The notes under the pieces were generated by a model. It was given only the letters and a program-made list of their open reading frames with translations. It ran no database searches and was not told the origin of the DNA. DNA of 64,000 nt, from contig NZ_CP109596.1 of assembly GCF_036327755.1 (NCBI RefSeq), forward strand, positions 1,364,001 to 1,428,000. The letters run 5' to 3'. Positions 43,130 to 51,566 of the stretch are shown one piece after another; the stretch's first letter is position 1, and every line of letters starts with the position of its first letter. The translations under genes were made by a program, and so were the position numbers. The stretch comes from Nocardia sp. NBC_01503 (GTDB lineage: Bacteria; Actinomycetota; Actinomycetes; Mycobacteriales; Mycobacteriaceae).

Positions 43130-44188
43130 CTAAAGCTGTTCGGTCTCGGCGTAGTCCTGCTCGCCGCTGTCGGTGTCGCTGAACGAACCGCTGTCGCTCC
43201 AGGTGCCGCTCGCCGCGTCGTAACCGACGACGGAGGACGGATCGAAGGAGGCCGGGGAGTCCTTGAGGGACAGACCAAGCGAATGCAGCTTGACCTTGAC
43301 CTCGTCGATGGACTTCTGGCCGAAGTTACGGATATCCAGCAGATCCGATTCGGTGCGGGCGACCAGCTCGCCGACGGTGTGCACTCCCTCGCGCTTGAGG
43401 CAGTTGTACGACCGCACGGTCAGATCGAGGTCCTCGATCGGCAGACCGAACGAGGCGATGTGGTCCGCCTCGGCCGGGCTCGGGCCGATCTCGATGCCCT
43501 CGGCCTCGACGTTCAGCTCGCGAGCGAGACCGAACAGTTCGACCAGGGTCTTACCCGCCGACGCCAGCGCATCCCGAGCGGAGATCGAGTTCTTGGTCTC
43601 GACATCCAGGATGAGCCGGTCGAAGTCGGTGCGCTGCTCGACACGAGTCGCCTCGACCTTGTAGGTCACCTTCAGAACCGGCGAGTAGATCGAATCCACC
43701 GGGATCCGGCCGATTTCCGCACCCGACGCCTTGTTCTGCACGGCAGGAACGTAGCCGCGACCGCGCTCGACAACGAGCTCGATCTCCAGCTTGCCCTTGT
43801 CGTTCAGGGTCGCGATGTGCATGTCCGGGTTGTGCACGGTCACGCCGGCCGGGGGAACGATATCCCCACCGGTGACGGTGCCCGGGCCCTGCTTGCGGAC
43901 GTACATGGTGACCGGCTCGTCCTCTTCGGACGAGACAACCAGGCCCTTGAGGTTCAGGATGATGTCGGTGACATCTTCCTTCACGCCCGGAACCGTGGTG
44001 AACTCGTGCAGCACGCCGTCGATACGAATGCTCGTAACGGCGGCCCCCGGGATCGAGGACAGCAGCGTGCGGCGCAGCGAGTTACCGAGGGTGTAACCGA
44101 AACCCGGCTCCAGCGGTTCGATGGTGAACCGCGACCGGTTCTCGGACACAACCTCTTCGGTCAGTGTCGGTCGCTGTGAAATCAGCAT
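43130..44188 (-). CDS. rpoA: RNA polymerase alpha subunit
   Basis: The 352-residue protein has an N-terminal assembly domain ([23 protein letters not shown]) and a C-terminal domain with the UP-element and activator contact helix ([25 protein letters not shown] and [15 protein letters not shown]). An acidic Ser/Asp-rich tail ends the protein. It is within the usual rpsM-rpsK-rpsD-rpoA-rplQ series and separated from rpsD by 172 bp with GC-rich hairpins. Confidence 0.98.
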   Translation of the reverse strand: MLISQRPTLTEEVVSENRSRFTIEPLEPGFGYTLGNSLRRTLLSSIPGAAVTSIRIDGVLHEFTTVPGVKEDVTDIILNLKGLVVSSEEDEPVTMYVRKQGPGTVTGGDIVPPAGVTVHNPDMHIATLNDKGKLEIELVVERGRGYVPAVQNKASGAEIGRIPVDSIYSPVLKVTYKVEATRVEQRTDFDRLILDVETKNSISARDALASAGKTLVELFGLARELNVEAEGIEIGPSPAEADHIASFGLPIEDLDLTVRSYNCLKREGVHTVGELVARTESDLLDIRNFGQKSIDEVKVKLHSLGLSLKDSPASFDPSSVVGYDAASGTWSDSGSFSDTDSGEQDYAETEQL

Positions 44189-44289
44189 GGATTTCTCCTC
44201 CTTCGAGCGTCCGCTATTTGACGCTCACGACTGGAAAATGTGAAGTACCACAACACCTTTGGGGGTTTTCGAGGGCTAGGCCCCCGATC

Positions 44290-44323
44290 CCCCCTGCCGG
44301 GGGTGTGGGGGCGAAGCCCCCAC
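44290..44323 (-). other. GC-rich double hairpin between rpsD and rpoA
   Basis: CCCCC-tgcc-GGGGG (44290-44303) is followed directly by GTGGGGGC-gaa-GCCCCCAC (44305-44323). Both lie within the 172-bp gap after the rpsD stop. They may be a partial terminator or an mRNA-stability element; the gap holds no gene. Confidence 0.5.
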
Positions 44324-44360
44324 GTTGTGGTCATCCACCAGCGGCGCGTTAGCGCCCCTA

Positions 44361-44966
44361 TTACTTCGAGTAGAACTCGACGATCAGCTGTTCCTGCAGC
44401 GGAACATCGATCTGCGCACGCTCGGGGAGCTGGTGCACCAGAATGCGAAGACGGCCGGGAACGACCTGGAGCCAACCCGGAACCGGGCGGTCACCAACGG
44501 TTTCGCGCGCAACCTGGAAAGGCAGGGTGCCCAGCGACTTCTCCTTGACATCGATGATGTCGTACTGGGAAACCTGGTAGCTGGGGACGTCGACCTTCAC
44601 GCCGTTGACCACGAGGTGGCCGTGGCTGACGAGCTGACGAGCCTGACGACGGGTACGGGCCAGACCGGCGCGGTACACGACGTTGTCCAGACGGGTCTCG
44701 AGCAGACGCAGCAGGTTGTCGCCGGTCTTACCCTTCTGGCGGTTCGCCTCTTCGTAGTAGCGGCGGAACTGCTTCTCCATGACGCCGTACGAGAAGCGAG
44801 CCTTCTGCTTCTCCTGCAGCTGCATGAGGTACTCGGATTCCTTGATCCGCGCGCGGCCGTGCTGGCCGGGCGGGTAAGGACGACGCTCGAACGCCTGGTC
44901 GCCTCCAACGAGGTCAACACGGAGACGACGCGACTTGCGGGTGATGGGGCCTGTATAGCGAGCCAT
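44361..44966 (-). CDS. rpsD: 30S ribosomal protein S4
   Basis: This primary 16S rRNA-binding protein has 201 residues, begins MARYTGPITRKSRRLRVDLVG, and contains the S4 RNA-binding domain (RLDNVVYRAGLARTRRQARQ and LVSHGHLVVNGVKVDVPSY). It has no zinc-binding Cys cluster, so it is the C-minus form. It lies 24 bp after rpsK. Confidence 0.98.
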   Translation of the reverse strand: MARYTGPITRKSRRLRVDLVGGDQAFERRPYPPGQHGRARIKESEYLMQLQEKQKARFSYGVMEKQFRRYYEEANRQKGKTGDNLLRLLETRLDNVVYRAGLARTRRQARQLVSHGHLVVNGVKVDVPSYQVSQYDIIDVKEKSLGTLPFQVARETVGDRPVPGWLQVVPGRLRILVHQLPERAQIDVPLQEQLIVEFYSK

Positions 44967-44990
44967 GATTCTCTACCTTTTCCTTCCCGC

Positions 44991-45404
44991 TTAGACGCGA
45001 CGCCGCTTGGGCGGACGGCAGCCGTTGTGCGGCTGCGGGGTGACATCGGAGATCGTGCCGACCTCCAGGCCCGCGGCCTGGAGCGAACGGATCGCGGTCT
45101 CGCGGCCCGAACCCGGGCCCTTCACGAACACGTCGACCTTCTTGACGCCGTGCTCCTGCGCCTTGCGGGCAGCGTTCTCGGCGGCAAGCTGCGCGGCGAA
45201 CGGGGTCGACTTACGCGAACCCTTGAAGCCGACGTGGCCCGAGGACGCCCAAGAGATGACGTTTCCGGCCGGGTCGGTGATCGACACGATGGTGTTGTTG
45301 AACGTGCTCTTGATGTGCGCGTGGCCGTGCGGGACGTTCTTCTTATCCCGGCGACGCGACTTCTGAGTCTTCTTCGGACCCGAGGTCCGGCTCTTCGGAG
45401 GCAT
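44991..45404 (-). CDS. rpsK: 30S ribosomal protein S11
   Basis: This 137-residue S11 contains [39 protein letters not shown] and the C-terminal [19 protein letters not shown]11 forms part of the platform of the small subunit at the mRNA exit. It starts at ATG 45404, nine bases after rpsM. Confidence 0.98.
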   Translation of the reverse strand: MPPKSRTSGPKKTQKSRRRDKKNVPHGHAHIKSTFNNTIVSITDPAGNVISWASSGHVGFKGSRKSTPFAAQLAAENAARKAQEHGVKKVDVFVKGPGSGRETAIRSLQAAGLEVGTISDVTPQPHNGCRPPKRRRV

Positions 45405-45413
45405 GCGCTATCC

Positions 45414-45785
45414 CTACTTCTTCTTGCCGGCGACGGTCTTCTTCGGACCCTTGCGCGTGCGGGCGTTGGTCTTGGTCCGCTGGCCACGCACAGGCAGGCC
45501 ACGACGGTGGCGCAGACCCTGGTAGCAGCCGATCTCGATCTTGCGACGGATGTCGGCCTGAACCTCGCGGCGCAGGTCGCCTTCCACCTTCAGAGCGGAG
45601 CTTTCGATGTAGTCACGTAGAACCGTGACCTGCTCATCGGTGAGGTCCTTGGAACGGATGTCACCGGAGACACCGGTGGCTTCCAGGATCTCCTTGGCGC
45701 GGGTGCGACCAATGCCGAAGATGTAAGTCAGCGCGATCTCCATGCGCTTTTCGCGCGGGAGATCAACGCCCATAAGACGTGCCAT
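45414..45785 (-). CDS. rpsM: 30S ribosomal protein S13
   Basis: This 123-residue S13 begins [20 protein letters not shown] and has the [13 protein letters not shown] helix-hairpin and the basic tail [21 protein letters not shown]13 contacts the large subunit and the P-site tRNA. It is followed closely by rpsK. The 225 bp between it and rpmJ hold only a small CCGGAG/CTCCGG hairpin (45973-45988). Confidence 0.98.
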   Translation of the reverse strand: MARLMGVDLPREKRMEIALTYIFGIGRTRAKEILEATGVSGDIRSKDLTDEQVTVLRDYIESSALKVEGDLRREVQADIRRKIEIGCYQGLRHRRGLPVRGQRTKTNARTRKGPKKTVAGKKK

Positions 45786-46009
45786 GTGGCATTTCCTTAA
45801 TGGTTGCGGAGGTCTGCTCCCTGACCGTCCCCGCGAGTGGGGCCCCGGCCTCCGTACCGGGGGTAGGCCGCCATCCGCCCTCTACAGGGCTCGACAACGG
45901 CGACTGGCGCTGGGAGTTACTTCTTGTGTCTCTGCCAATCCGAATCGCGTTCGGTGCTTGGCTGGTGAGCGACCGGAGTTGCCTCCGGCGATCCGGCACT
46001 GGGCCGAGA

Positions 46010-46123
46010 TCAGCCCTGACGCTGCTTGTGGCGCAGGTTCTCGCAGATCACCATGACCCGACCGTGACGGCGGATCACCTTGCACTTCTCGCAGATCGGC
46101 TTGACGCTGGGGTTGACCTTCAC
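46010..46123 (-). CDS. rpmJ: 50S ribosomal protein L36, zinc-binding form
   Basis: This gene of 37 codons reads [20 protein letters not shown] and ends LRHKQRQG. It starts at GTG 46121-46123 and stops with TGA at 46010. C11, C14, C27 and H32 are all present, so this is the zinc-holding (C-plus) type rather than the zinc-independent paralogue used in zinc starvation. It lies between infA and rpsM, the standard place. Confidence 0.96.
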   Translation of the reverse strand: MKVNPSVKPICEKCKVIRRHGRVMVICENLRHKQRQG

Positions 46124-46243
46124 GTCAGATCCAATCTGGTTCCGTGTGCTCACTGGCCGTGAACACAGTTTTTCCCCGGCCGGAAATGGCCGGGGAAGAC
46201 CCGGAGCACGAGGCTCCGGAAATCTAGCGTCCCCCGAGGGAAA

Positions 46244-46465
46244 TCACTTGTAGCGGTAGACGATCCGACCACGGGTCAAGTCGTAGGGCGAAAGCTCCAC
46301 GACGACGCGATCCTCGGGCAGAATACGGATGTAGTGCTGCCGCATCTTGCCGCTGATGTGCGCGAGAACCTTATGACCGTTCTCCAGCTCAATCCGGAAC
46401 ATCGCATTGGGCAATGGTTCGATGACCCGGCCCTCGACCTCGATGGCCCCTTCCTTCTTCGCCAT
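46244..46465 (-). CDS. infA: Translation initiation factor IF-1
   Basis: This 73-residue single OB-fold protein ([54 protein letters not shown]) occupies the A site of the 30S subunit during initiation. It starts at ATG 46465 behind GGAGG (short spacing) and is the first gene of the infA-rpmJ-rpsM-rpsK-rpsD-rpoA-rplQ-truA series. Confidence 0.98.
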   Translation of the reverse strand: MAKKEGAIEVEGRVIEPLPNAMFRIELENGHKVLAHISGKMRQHYIRILPEDRVVVELSPYDLTRGRIVYRYK

Positions 46466-46881
46466 ATCCTCCGCGATCCCGTTTCAGGCTGAACCTGGTT
46501 GGTTCGAGCTCATCACGTCTTAATCGGTCTCTGTAGTTAAGTGGTGCACTCCAGTGGACCCGGTGCAATACTTCCTTGACGCAGCCGTGGACATGCCACA
46601 GCCAGCAGGTAGGTGCACCGCCGACCAAGCTTACCCGTTTCCCCAGATGCGACCAAATACGCCCTGTTCGTAGTGGGCTGGAACACGCTCCGGCCCGGGG
46701 ATGCGCGGGCCGGGCGGGAATCCGCCGCCGCGCCGGATGGGTACGGTTACCGTCGAACCGGATGGGTACGTAACCGCCAAGCTGGGTGGGTGCGAGCTCT
46801 CCGAGGCCCGAGCGCGGCGCAGGGGAAGATCGCTAAACTACGGCCTGTCCTACCAGACCGCTCAAGCACACGGGGGTTGAT
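46466..46881. other. 416-bp divergent intergenic region
   Basis: The region separates infA (minus) from the EspI-like gene (plus). It should hold the promoter of the ribosomal protein series and that of the ATPase gene. On the minus strand TTGCAC and TTAACT near 46540-46570 are weak candidates but their spacing is too long. On the plus strand TAAACT at 46834 could be a -10 box. A repeated GGATGGGTACG / GGGTACGTAACC motif occurs near 46735-46775. No gene is visible. Confidence 0.4.
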
Positions 46882-49800
46882 GTGAGCCGCAACAACGACG
46901 GCCTCCCCATGCTCCCGCCATGGCTGTCCGAGAGCGACGTCTCCCAATCCGGCTACGAGGCCCCCGTGGAGAACCTCCCCCACGACGACCTCATCCCCGA
47001 GGAAAAGTCCCCCCGCCGCCTCTTCGGCCGCCGCAAATCCCGCAAAGACGCCACCCCGGACCAGGACCCCGCCCCCACCCGCCAGCCCTGGTCCACCTCC
47101 GGCGACGTCCCCGCACCCCCCATCACCCCCGAACTCCCTTCCCCGGAATCGCAGCGAGCTCCCGCCCCGCAGCGAGCCCCCGCAGCGCCCGACGCCCAGC
47201 GAGCTCCGTCGACTCCCGACGCGCAGCGGAGCCCAGCCACTCCCGATGCGCAGCGAGCCCCCGCTACTCCCGATGCGCAGCGAGCTCCCTCCGGCCCCGG
47301 GGTTCAGCAGGGTCCGCACTCGACCACCGGTGCGCCGCGAATTCCGCAGTCCCCCGCGCCCACCGGCGACCTGCGCGCGCGCCCAGACCTGCCCCCGTCC
47401 CCCGGCACGGGTAGCGAACAGCCCTCCGCCGCCGCACGTTTCACCAACCCGCCCGCCCCCGACGCACACCGCGGCACCCCCCAACCGTCCTTCGGGCAAC
47501 CGCGCCCCTCAACGCCGCTGCCTCCGGCTCCCCACACACCGCTCCCCAACGTCCCGACTCGAGGCGCACAGCCGCAAGGCGCGCAGGGAGCGCAACCGAG
47601 CCCTCGTACCCAGGGGCCGACCTCAGCACCCCTCACGCCGCCGCCGGGCGTTCCGTCCATTCCCGATGCGCCACAGCCGAACCCCACCGCGCAGGGCCAA
47701 GACGCGACGACGCGCTACAGCGCACCGTCCCAAGGCGCGCAGCCCACACAGCAGGGTGTGCGGCTGGAAGACATGCAGCAGGGAGCGCAGCCAGGGCCCC
47801 GCACCCAGGCCCCAGCCTCCGGACCGCTCACGCCGCCGCCGGGCGTTCCGTCCATTCCCGATGCGCCACAGCCGAACCCCACCGCGCAGGGCCAGGACGC
47901 CACGACGCGCTACAGCGCATCGGTTCCGCCCGCAGCGGGCGCGAGTGCGCCGCCGAAGCCACACATTCCGGATTCGCCCTCCCCGGAGGTCCGGCCGGAT
48001 CCTGTTGCGCAGCGCCCGCTTCCGGATTCGCCGAACGCGTCGCCCGAGGCCAGGCGGCTGCCGGATCCGCCGCAGTCGAGCCCACAAACCGCACCGCAGA
48101 GCACAGCTGGCGCGGCTCCGCAGTCGCGGGCGCTGCCGGACGCTCCGCCGCGGGGTGCGCAGGGGCAGGTCGGGGACCCGCGCCTGCACTCGCCACTGCC
48201 GCCGTCGCCGAGTGAGTCCGCGTCGGCGCAGCCGAATCCACTTGCACCACAGCAGGGTTCATCGCCGAAGGTGCGGCGGCCCGCGCTTCCGGATGCGCCC
48301 GGACAGGCCGCGGAGAATGACACGGGTGCCGCCGGTTCGGTGACACCGCCGCCGGGCGTTCCCGATCTGCCGCCGTCTCCGGCGCAGGGGCCGGAAGGCA
48401 AGGGGAACGCGTCCGGTCCGGGTGGCGCTGTGCCGCCCGAGTTCCCGTTGCCCGGAACGACCGTCGACGAAATTCTCGCCCCACCGCGCGGAGCTTCAGC
48501 GAGTGCGCCTGCGGGGCAGGCTGACTCGAATGCCGGAGCGGGCGGTTCCGCGGGCGCCGCTTCGGACGACTCTGTCGAGATGACCGTCCGCGTACCGCTT
48601 TCGCCCGCGACGGGTGAAAGCCCCTCCGCCGGTGCAGGATCGGCGACGGGCGCACAGGCCCCCAATACCGCGCCGGGCGGATTGCCCGATCCGAGCCTCG
48701 GCTCCGTGAATGACGTTCCCCCAGCTCCGACGGGCAGCACTCCCGATTCGACCTCGGCCGCGCAGCCCAGCGCGGCGGGTACGACCGGGGAATTGCCGGT
48801 GGACGGCGACCTGGGAACCAATACCGGTCGCCATCGAGCGATTGACGTTCCGCTGCCACAGCGGCCGGGACCTGTTCCCGCACAGCTCAATTCCCAGGGC
48901 AGCCCCTACGGGCCGCGCGGCGGGCAGGGCTCGCCTCCGGCCGCGCCGCCGAGCGACGGCCGTCAGTGGCTGGCACCGCCGTCGCAGAGTCCGGCCGCGC
49001 ACGCTCCCGCGCCCTACGGCACCGCGAACGGTCCGCAGGGCCCCGCGTCCGACCCGCGCGGTTCCGCGTCAGCGACCCAGGGGTCCGCGTCAGCACCGAG
49101 CGCACCGGCACCCGCGAAGTACGGCACCGCGCCCAATCCACAGGCATCCACACCGGCAGGCCAGGGTCCCGCGCCGCACGGTGGCGCATCCGGTCCGCAT
49201 GGACCCGGGCATCAGGGAGCGCACACCGGCAGCTTCCCGATCACCGCACCTGGCAGTCCGGGAATGGCCGCTTGGAACCAGAGTCCGTACGCACCCCAGC
49301 AGGGTTCGCCCGCCACACCGCGCGATGACGCTCCCGTTCCGCCGAGCCAAGGCACCCCCGGCGCCCCGCACCAGAACGCTCAACCCTCGCCACAGCAGGG
49401 CGCTCCGGCCGCACCCGAGCAGGGCGACTCGGTCGCACCCCACCAGGGTGGACAGTCCTCGCCCCACCAGGACGGTTCGGCCGCGCCGCAGCAAGGTGAA
49501 GCGGCTCGATCGCCGTTGGGGTCGACCCGGGTTCCGGGGGCCAACTGGGCTCCCAACCCACTGATGTCCGGGCCGAACACCTGGCAGCAGAATCCCGCGC
49601 TGGGCGAAAACGGCAATGGCGCAGCGAGTTCGGGCGGACCGGCGGGGCAGCTGGGCGAGAGCGCTTCACCTGCCGCCGCGACGAGCAATGGTGGGCCAGG
49701 GTCGGTCGCTGACCAGATTCCGGGAGTGAATCGGGGACCATCCGCTGACACACCGGGGCAGCCGACGTGGGGCACGCCGCAGACCGGAAGCACCGATGCC

Positions 49801-51423
49801 GATCCCCGAACGGCAGGCCACCCGGGTCATGCTGCGGGACAGCCGAATTGGGATGCGGCCAGGACACAGACGGGTGGGCCAGGGTCGGTCGCTGACCAGA
49901 TTCCGGGAGTGAATCGGGGACCATCCGCTGACACACCGGGGCAGCCGACGTGGGGCGCGCCGCAGACCGGGAGCACCGGTGGCGATCCCCGAACGGCGGG
50001 GCAGCCGGATCTTGGTGCGGGGCGGGCTGATTCAGGTGCGGCGCAGGGTGTTCAGCCGGGATCCGGGCCTTACCCACTCGGCGGATACGGGCAGCAGCCC
50101 GGTACCGATGGGCAGTCGCAGGCGAGCGGCCATGGACATGCGAACGGCCCGGAACAGGGGCAGCAGCACGCCGTAGACGGTCAAGGCCAACAGCCCGGCG
50201 TACCTGGTCAAGGCCAACAGCCCGGCGTACCTGGTCAAGGCCAACAGCCCGGCGTACCTGGTCAAGGCCAGCAGCCCGGCGTACCTGGTCAAGGCCAGCA
50301 GCCCGGTCCTTACGGGACGGGGCAGCAGGCTGGTCCTTATGGCGAAGGACAGCAGCCTCACTTGCATGGGCAGGGTCAGCAGCCCGGCGGGTACGGGGCA
50401 GGGCAGCAGCCCGGCGCCTACGGGCAGGGGCAGGCGGGTGGGTATGTGCCGCCTTCCGCGCCTTTGCAGTTCGGGGTGGGTCGGCAGGGGCAGCCCTTGC
50501 CTTCGCTGGATGATGTGCCGTTGCGGCGGGCCAAGAAGGCGCCGGGGTCGGGGTGGCGGCGAGCTGTACACCATGTTTCGGGCGGGGCGATCAATCCGGG
50601 GATGTCGGCCGAGGAGCGGCGACTGCAGGAGTTGGTGGCCCGGATTCGGCAGCCCGTGCGCGGTGACTACCGGATCGCGGTGTTGTCGCTGAAGGGCGGG
50701 GTCGGCAAGACCACGACCACCATGGGGTTGGGGTCGATCTTCTCGTCGATTCGCGGGGACCGGGTGATCGCGGTGGATGCGAATCCGGACTTCGGGACGC
50801 TCTCGCAGCGGGTGCCGTTGCAGACGCGCTCGACGGTGCGGGATCTGCTGCTCGATCCGAGCATTCAGCGGTATTCGGATGTGCGCAGGCATACCTCACA
50901 GGCGGGTAGCCGACTGGAAGTGCTTGCGAGCGAACGTGATCCAGCTGCCTCGGAGGCTTTCAGCGAGGACGAGTACCGCAGTGTGGCGCGGATTCTGCAG
51001 CGCTTCTACAACATCATCCTGACCGATTGCGGTACGGGACTTATGCATTCGGCCATGGCGGGCGTACTCGATCTCGCGCATTCGCTGGTGCTGATCTCGT
51101 CGTCGGCGATCGACGGTGCGCGCAGTGCCGCGGCCACGCTGGATTGGCTGTCCCTGCACGGGCACGATCATCTGGTCCGCAACGCGGTGGTGGTGATCAA
51201 TCTGCCGCGCCCGGGTGCGGCGACCGTCGGCATCAATCAGCTCCGTGACTACTTCCTGTCGCGTTGCCGCGCGGTGCACATCATCCCGTACGACTCGCAT
51301 CTCGGTGAGGGTGCGGAGATAGATCTGAACCGCCTGCAGAAGGACACCAAGCGCGCGTATGTGGAGTTGGCGGCCACCGTGGCCGACGATTTCGCCACCG
51401 ATCACCGCCGCTATCGCGGCTGA
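46882..51423 (+). CDS. EspI-like protein: giant Pro/Gln-rich region plus MinD-like ATPase
   Basis: This 1513-residue protein has a C-terminal SIMIBI ATPase of about 270 residues (deviant Walker A SLKGGVGKTTTTMG, AVDANPDFG, ILTDCGTGLMHSAM), as in EspI/Rv3876 of ESX-1 and related MinD/ParA-type T7SS accessory proteins. The first about 1240 residues are low-complexity, rich in Pro, Gln, Ala and Gly, with several levels of repetition: 8-residue TPDAQRAP units (47181-47290), a 93-bp duplicated block, a 106-bp duplicated block, and a tandem GQGQQPGVP array. No membrane helix or signal is visible. It starts at GTG 46882. No other T7SS gene adjoins it, so its link to the ESX-4 locus 15 kb away is inference. 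Confidence 0.8.
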   Translation: MSRNNDGLPMLPPWLSESDVSQSGYEAPVENLPHDDLIPEEKSPRRLFGRRKSRKDATPDQDPAPTRQPWSTSGDVPAPPITPELPSPESQRAPAPQRAPAAPDAQRAPSTPDAQRSPATPDAQRAPATPDAQRAPSGPGVQQGPHSTTGAPRIPQSPAPTGDLRARPDLPPSPGTGSEQPSAAARFTNPPAPDAHRGTPQPSFGQPRPSTPLPPAPHTPLPNVPTRGAQPQGAQGAQPSPRTQGPTSAPLTPPPGVPSIPDAPQPNPTAQGQDATTRYSAPSQGAQPTQQGVRLEDMQQGAQPGPRTQAPASGPLTPPPGVPSIPDAPQPNPTAQGQDATTRYSASVPPAAGASAPPKPHIPDSPSPEVRPDPVAQRPLPDSPNASPEARRLPDPPQSSPQTAPQSTAGAAPQSRALPDAPPRGAQGQVGDPRLHSPLPPSPSESASAQPNPLAPQQGSSPKVRRPALPDAPGQAAENDTGAAGSVTPPPGVPDLPPSPAQGPEGKGNASGPGGAVPPEFPLPGTTVDEILAPPRGASASAPAGQADSNAGAGGSAGAASDDSVEMTVRVPLSPATGESPSAGAGSATGAQAPNTAPGGLPDPSLGSVNDVPPAPTGSTPDSTSAAQPSAAGTTGELPVDGDLGTNTGRHRAIDVPLPQRPGPVPAQLNSQGSPYGPRGGQGSPPAAPPSDGRQWLAPPSQSPAAHAPAPYGTANGPQGPASDPRGSASATQGSASAPSAPAPAKYGTAPNPQASTPAGQGPAPHGGASGPHGPGHQGAHTGSFPITAPGSPGMAAWNQSPYAPQQGSPATPRDDAPVPPSQGTPGAPHQNAQPSPQQGAPAAPEQGDSVAPHQGGQSSPHQDGSAAPQQGEAARSPLGSTRVPGANWAPNPLMSGPNTWQQNPALGENGNGAASSGGPAGQLGESASPAAATSNGGPGSVADQIPGVNRGPSADTPGQPTWGTPQTGSTDADPRTAGHPGHAAGQPNWDAARTQTGGPGSVADQIPGVNRGPSADTPGQPTWGAPQTGSTGGDPRTAGQPDLGAGRADSGAAQGVQPGSGPYPLGGYGQQPGTDGQSQASGHGHANGPEQGQQHAVDGQGQQPGVPGQGQQPGVPGQGQQPGVPGQGQQPGVPGQGQQPGPYGTGQQAGPYGEGQQPHLHGQGQQPGGYGAGQQPGAYGQGQAGGYVPPSAPLQFGVGRQGQPLPSLDDVPLRRAKKAPGSGWRRAVHHVSGGAINPGMSAEERRLQELVARIRQPVRGDYRIAVLSLKGGVGKTTTTMGLGSIFSSIRGDRVIAVDANPDFGTLSQRVPLQTRSTVRDLLLDPSIQRYSDVRRHTSQAGSRLEVLASERDPAASEAFSEDEYRSVARILQRFYNIILTDCGTGLMHSAMAGVLDLAHSLVLISSSAIDGARSAAATLDWLSLHGHDHLVRNAVVVINLPRPGAATVGINQLRDYFLSRCRAVHIIPYDSHLGEGAEIDLNRLQKDTKRAYVELAATVADDFATDHRRYRG
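47632..47919 (+). repeat. 93-bp duplicated block inside the EspI-like gene
   Basis: Copies at 47632-47724 and 47827-47919 are identical except at two bases, 195 bp apart and in frame. Each encodes LTPPPGVPSIPDAPQPNPTA and the following GQGQDATTRYSA-type segment. Part of the block (PPPGVP) appears again near 48350. Confidence 0.85.
49690..49978 (+). repeat. 106-bp duplicated block inside the EspI-like gene
   Basis: Copies at 49690-49795 and 49873-49978 differ at two bases and are 183 bp apart, in frame. Each encodes GGPGSVADQIPGVNRGPSAD followed by TPGQPTWG. The near-identity points to a recent duplication or ongoing conversion. Confidence 0.85.
50179..50310 (+). repeat. 27-bp tandem repeat array (GQGQQPGVP)
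   Basis: Four full 27-bp units at 50179-50205, 50206-50232, 50233-50259 and 50260-50286, nearly identical in DNA, are followed by a diverging fifth unit. They keep the reading frame and lengthen the Gln/Pro/Gly-rich linker before the ATPase domain. Such an array is prone to copy-number change. Confidence 0.9.
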
Positions 51424-51566
51424 CGTCGGCCCTGGTCCCGGTCGCCGCATGGACGAAACGGCGCGGCACGCACCGCGCGCTGCTCCGGTTCGTCCACTGT
51501 GTCCTGCGTCTCTTTGCGGCAGATTAACTGCGACACCATAAGGTCACGCGCAGGGAGTTGAGTCAG

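Noticed and set aside
46540..46570. Sigma-type promoter for infA (TTGCAC with TTAACT)
   Set aside because: Spacing between the hexamers is about 23 bases, too long for a standard promoter; kept only as a note in the intergenic entry.
47246..48343. Alternative plus-strand frame of 365 codons within the EspI-like gene
   Set aside because: Arg/Pro-rich shadow product; the main frame carries the repeats in register and leads into the ATPase domain.
50179..50310. Regular 27-bp repeats considered as a CRISPR array
   Set aside because: Units are contiguous without spacers, in frame, and encode GQGQQPGVP in a long coding region.
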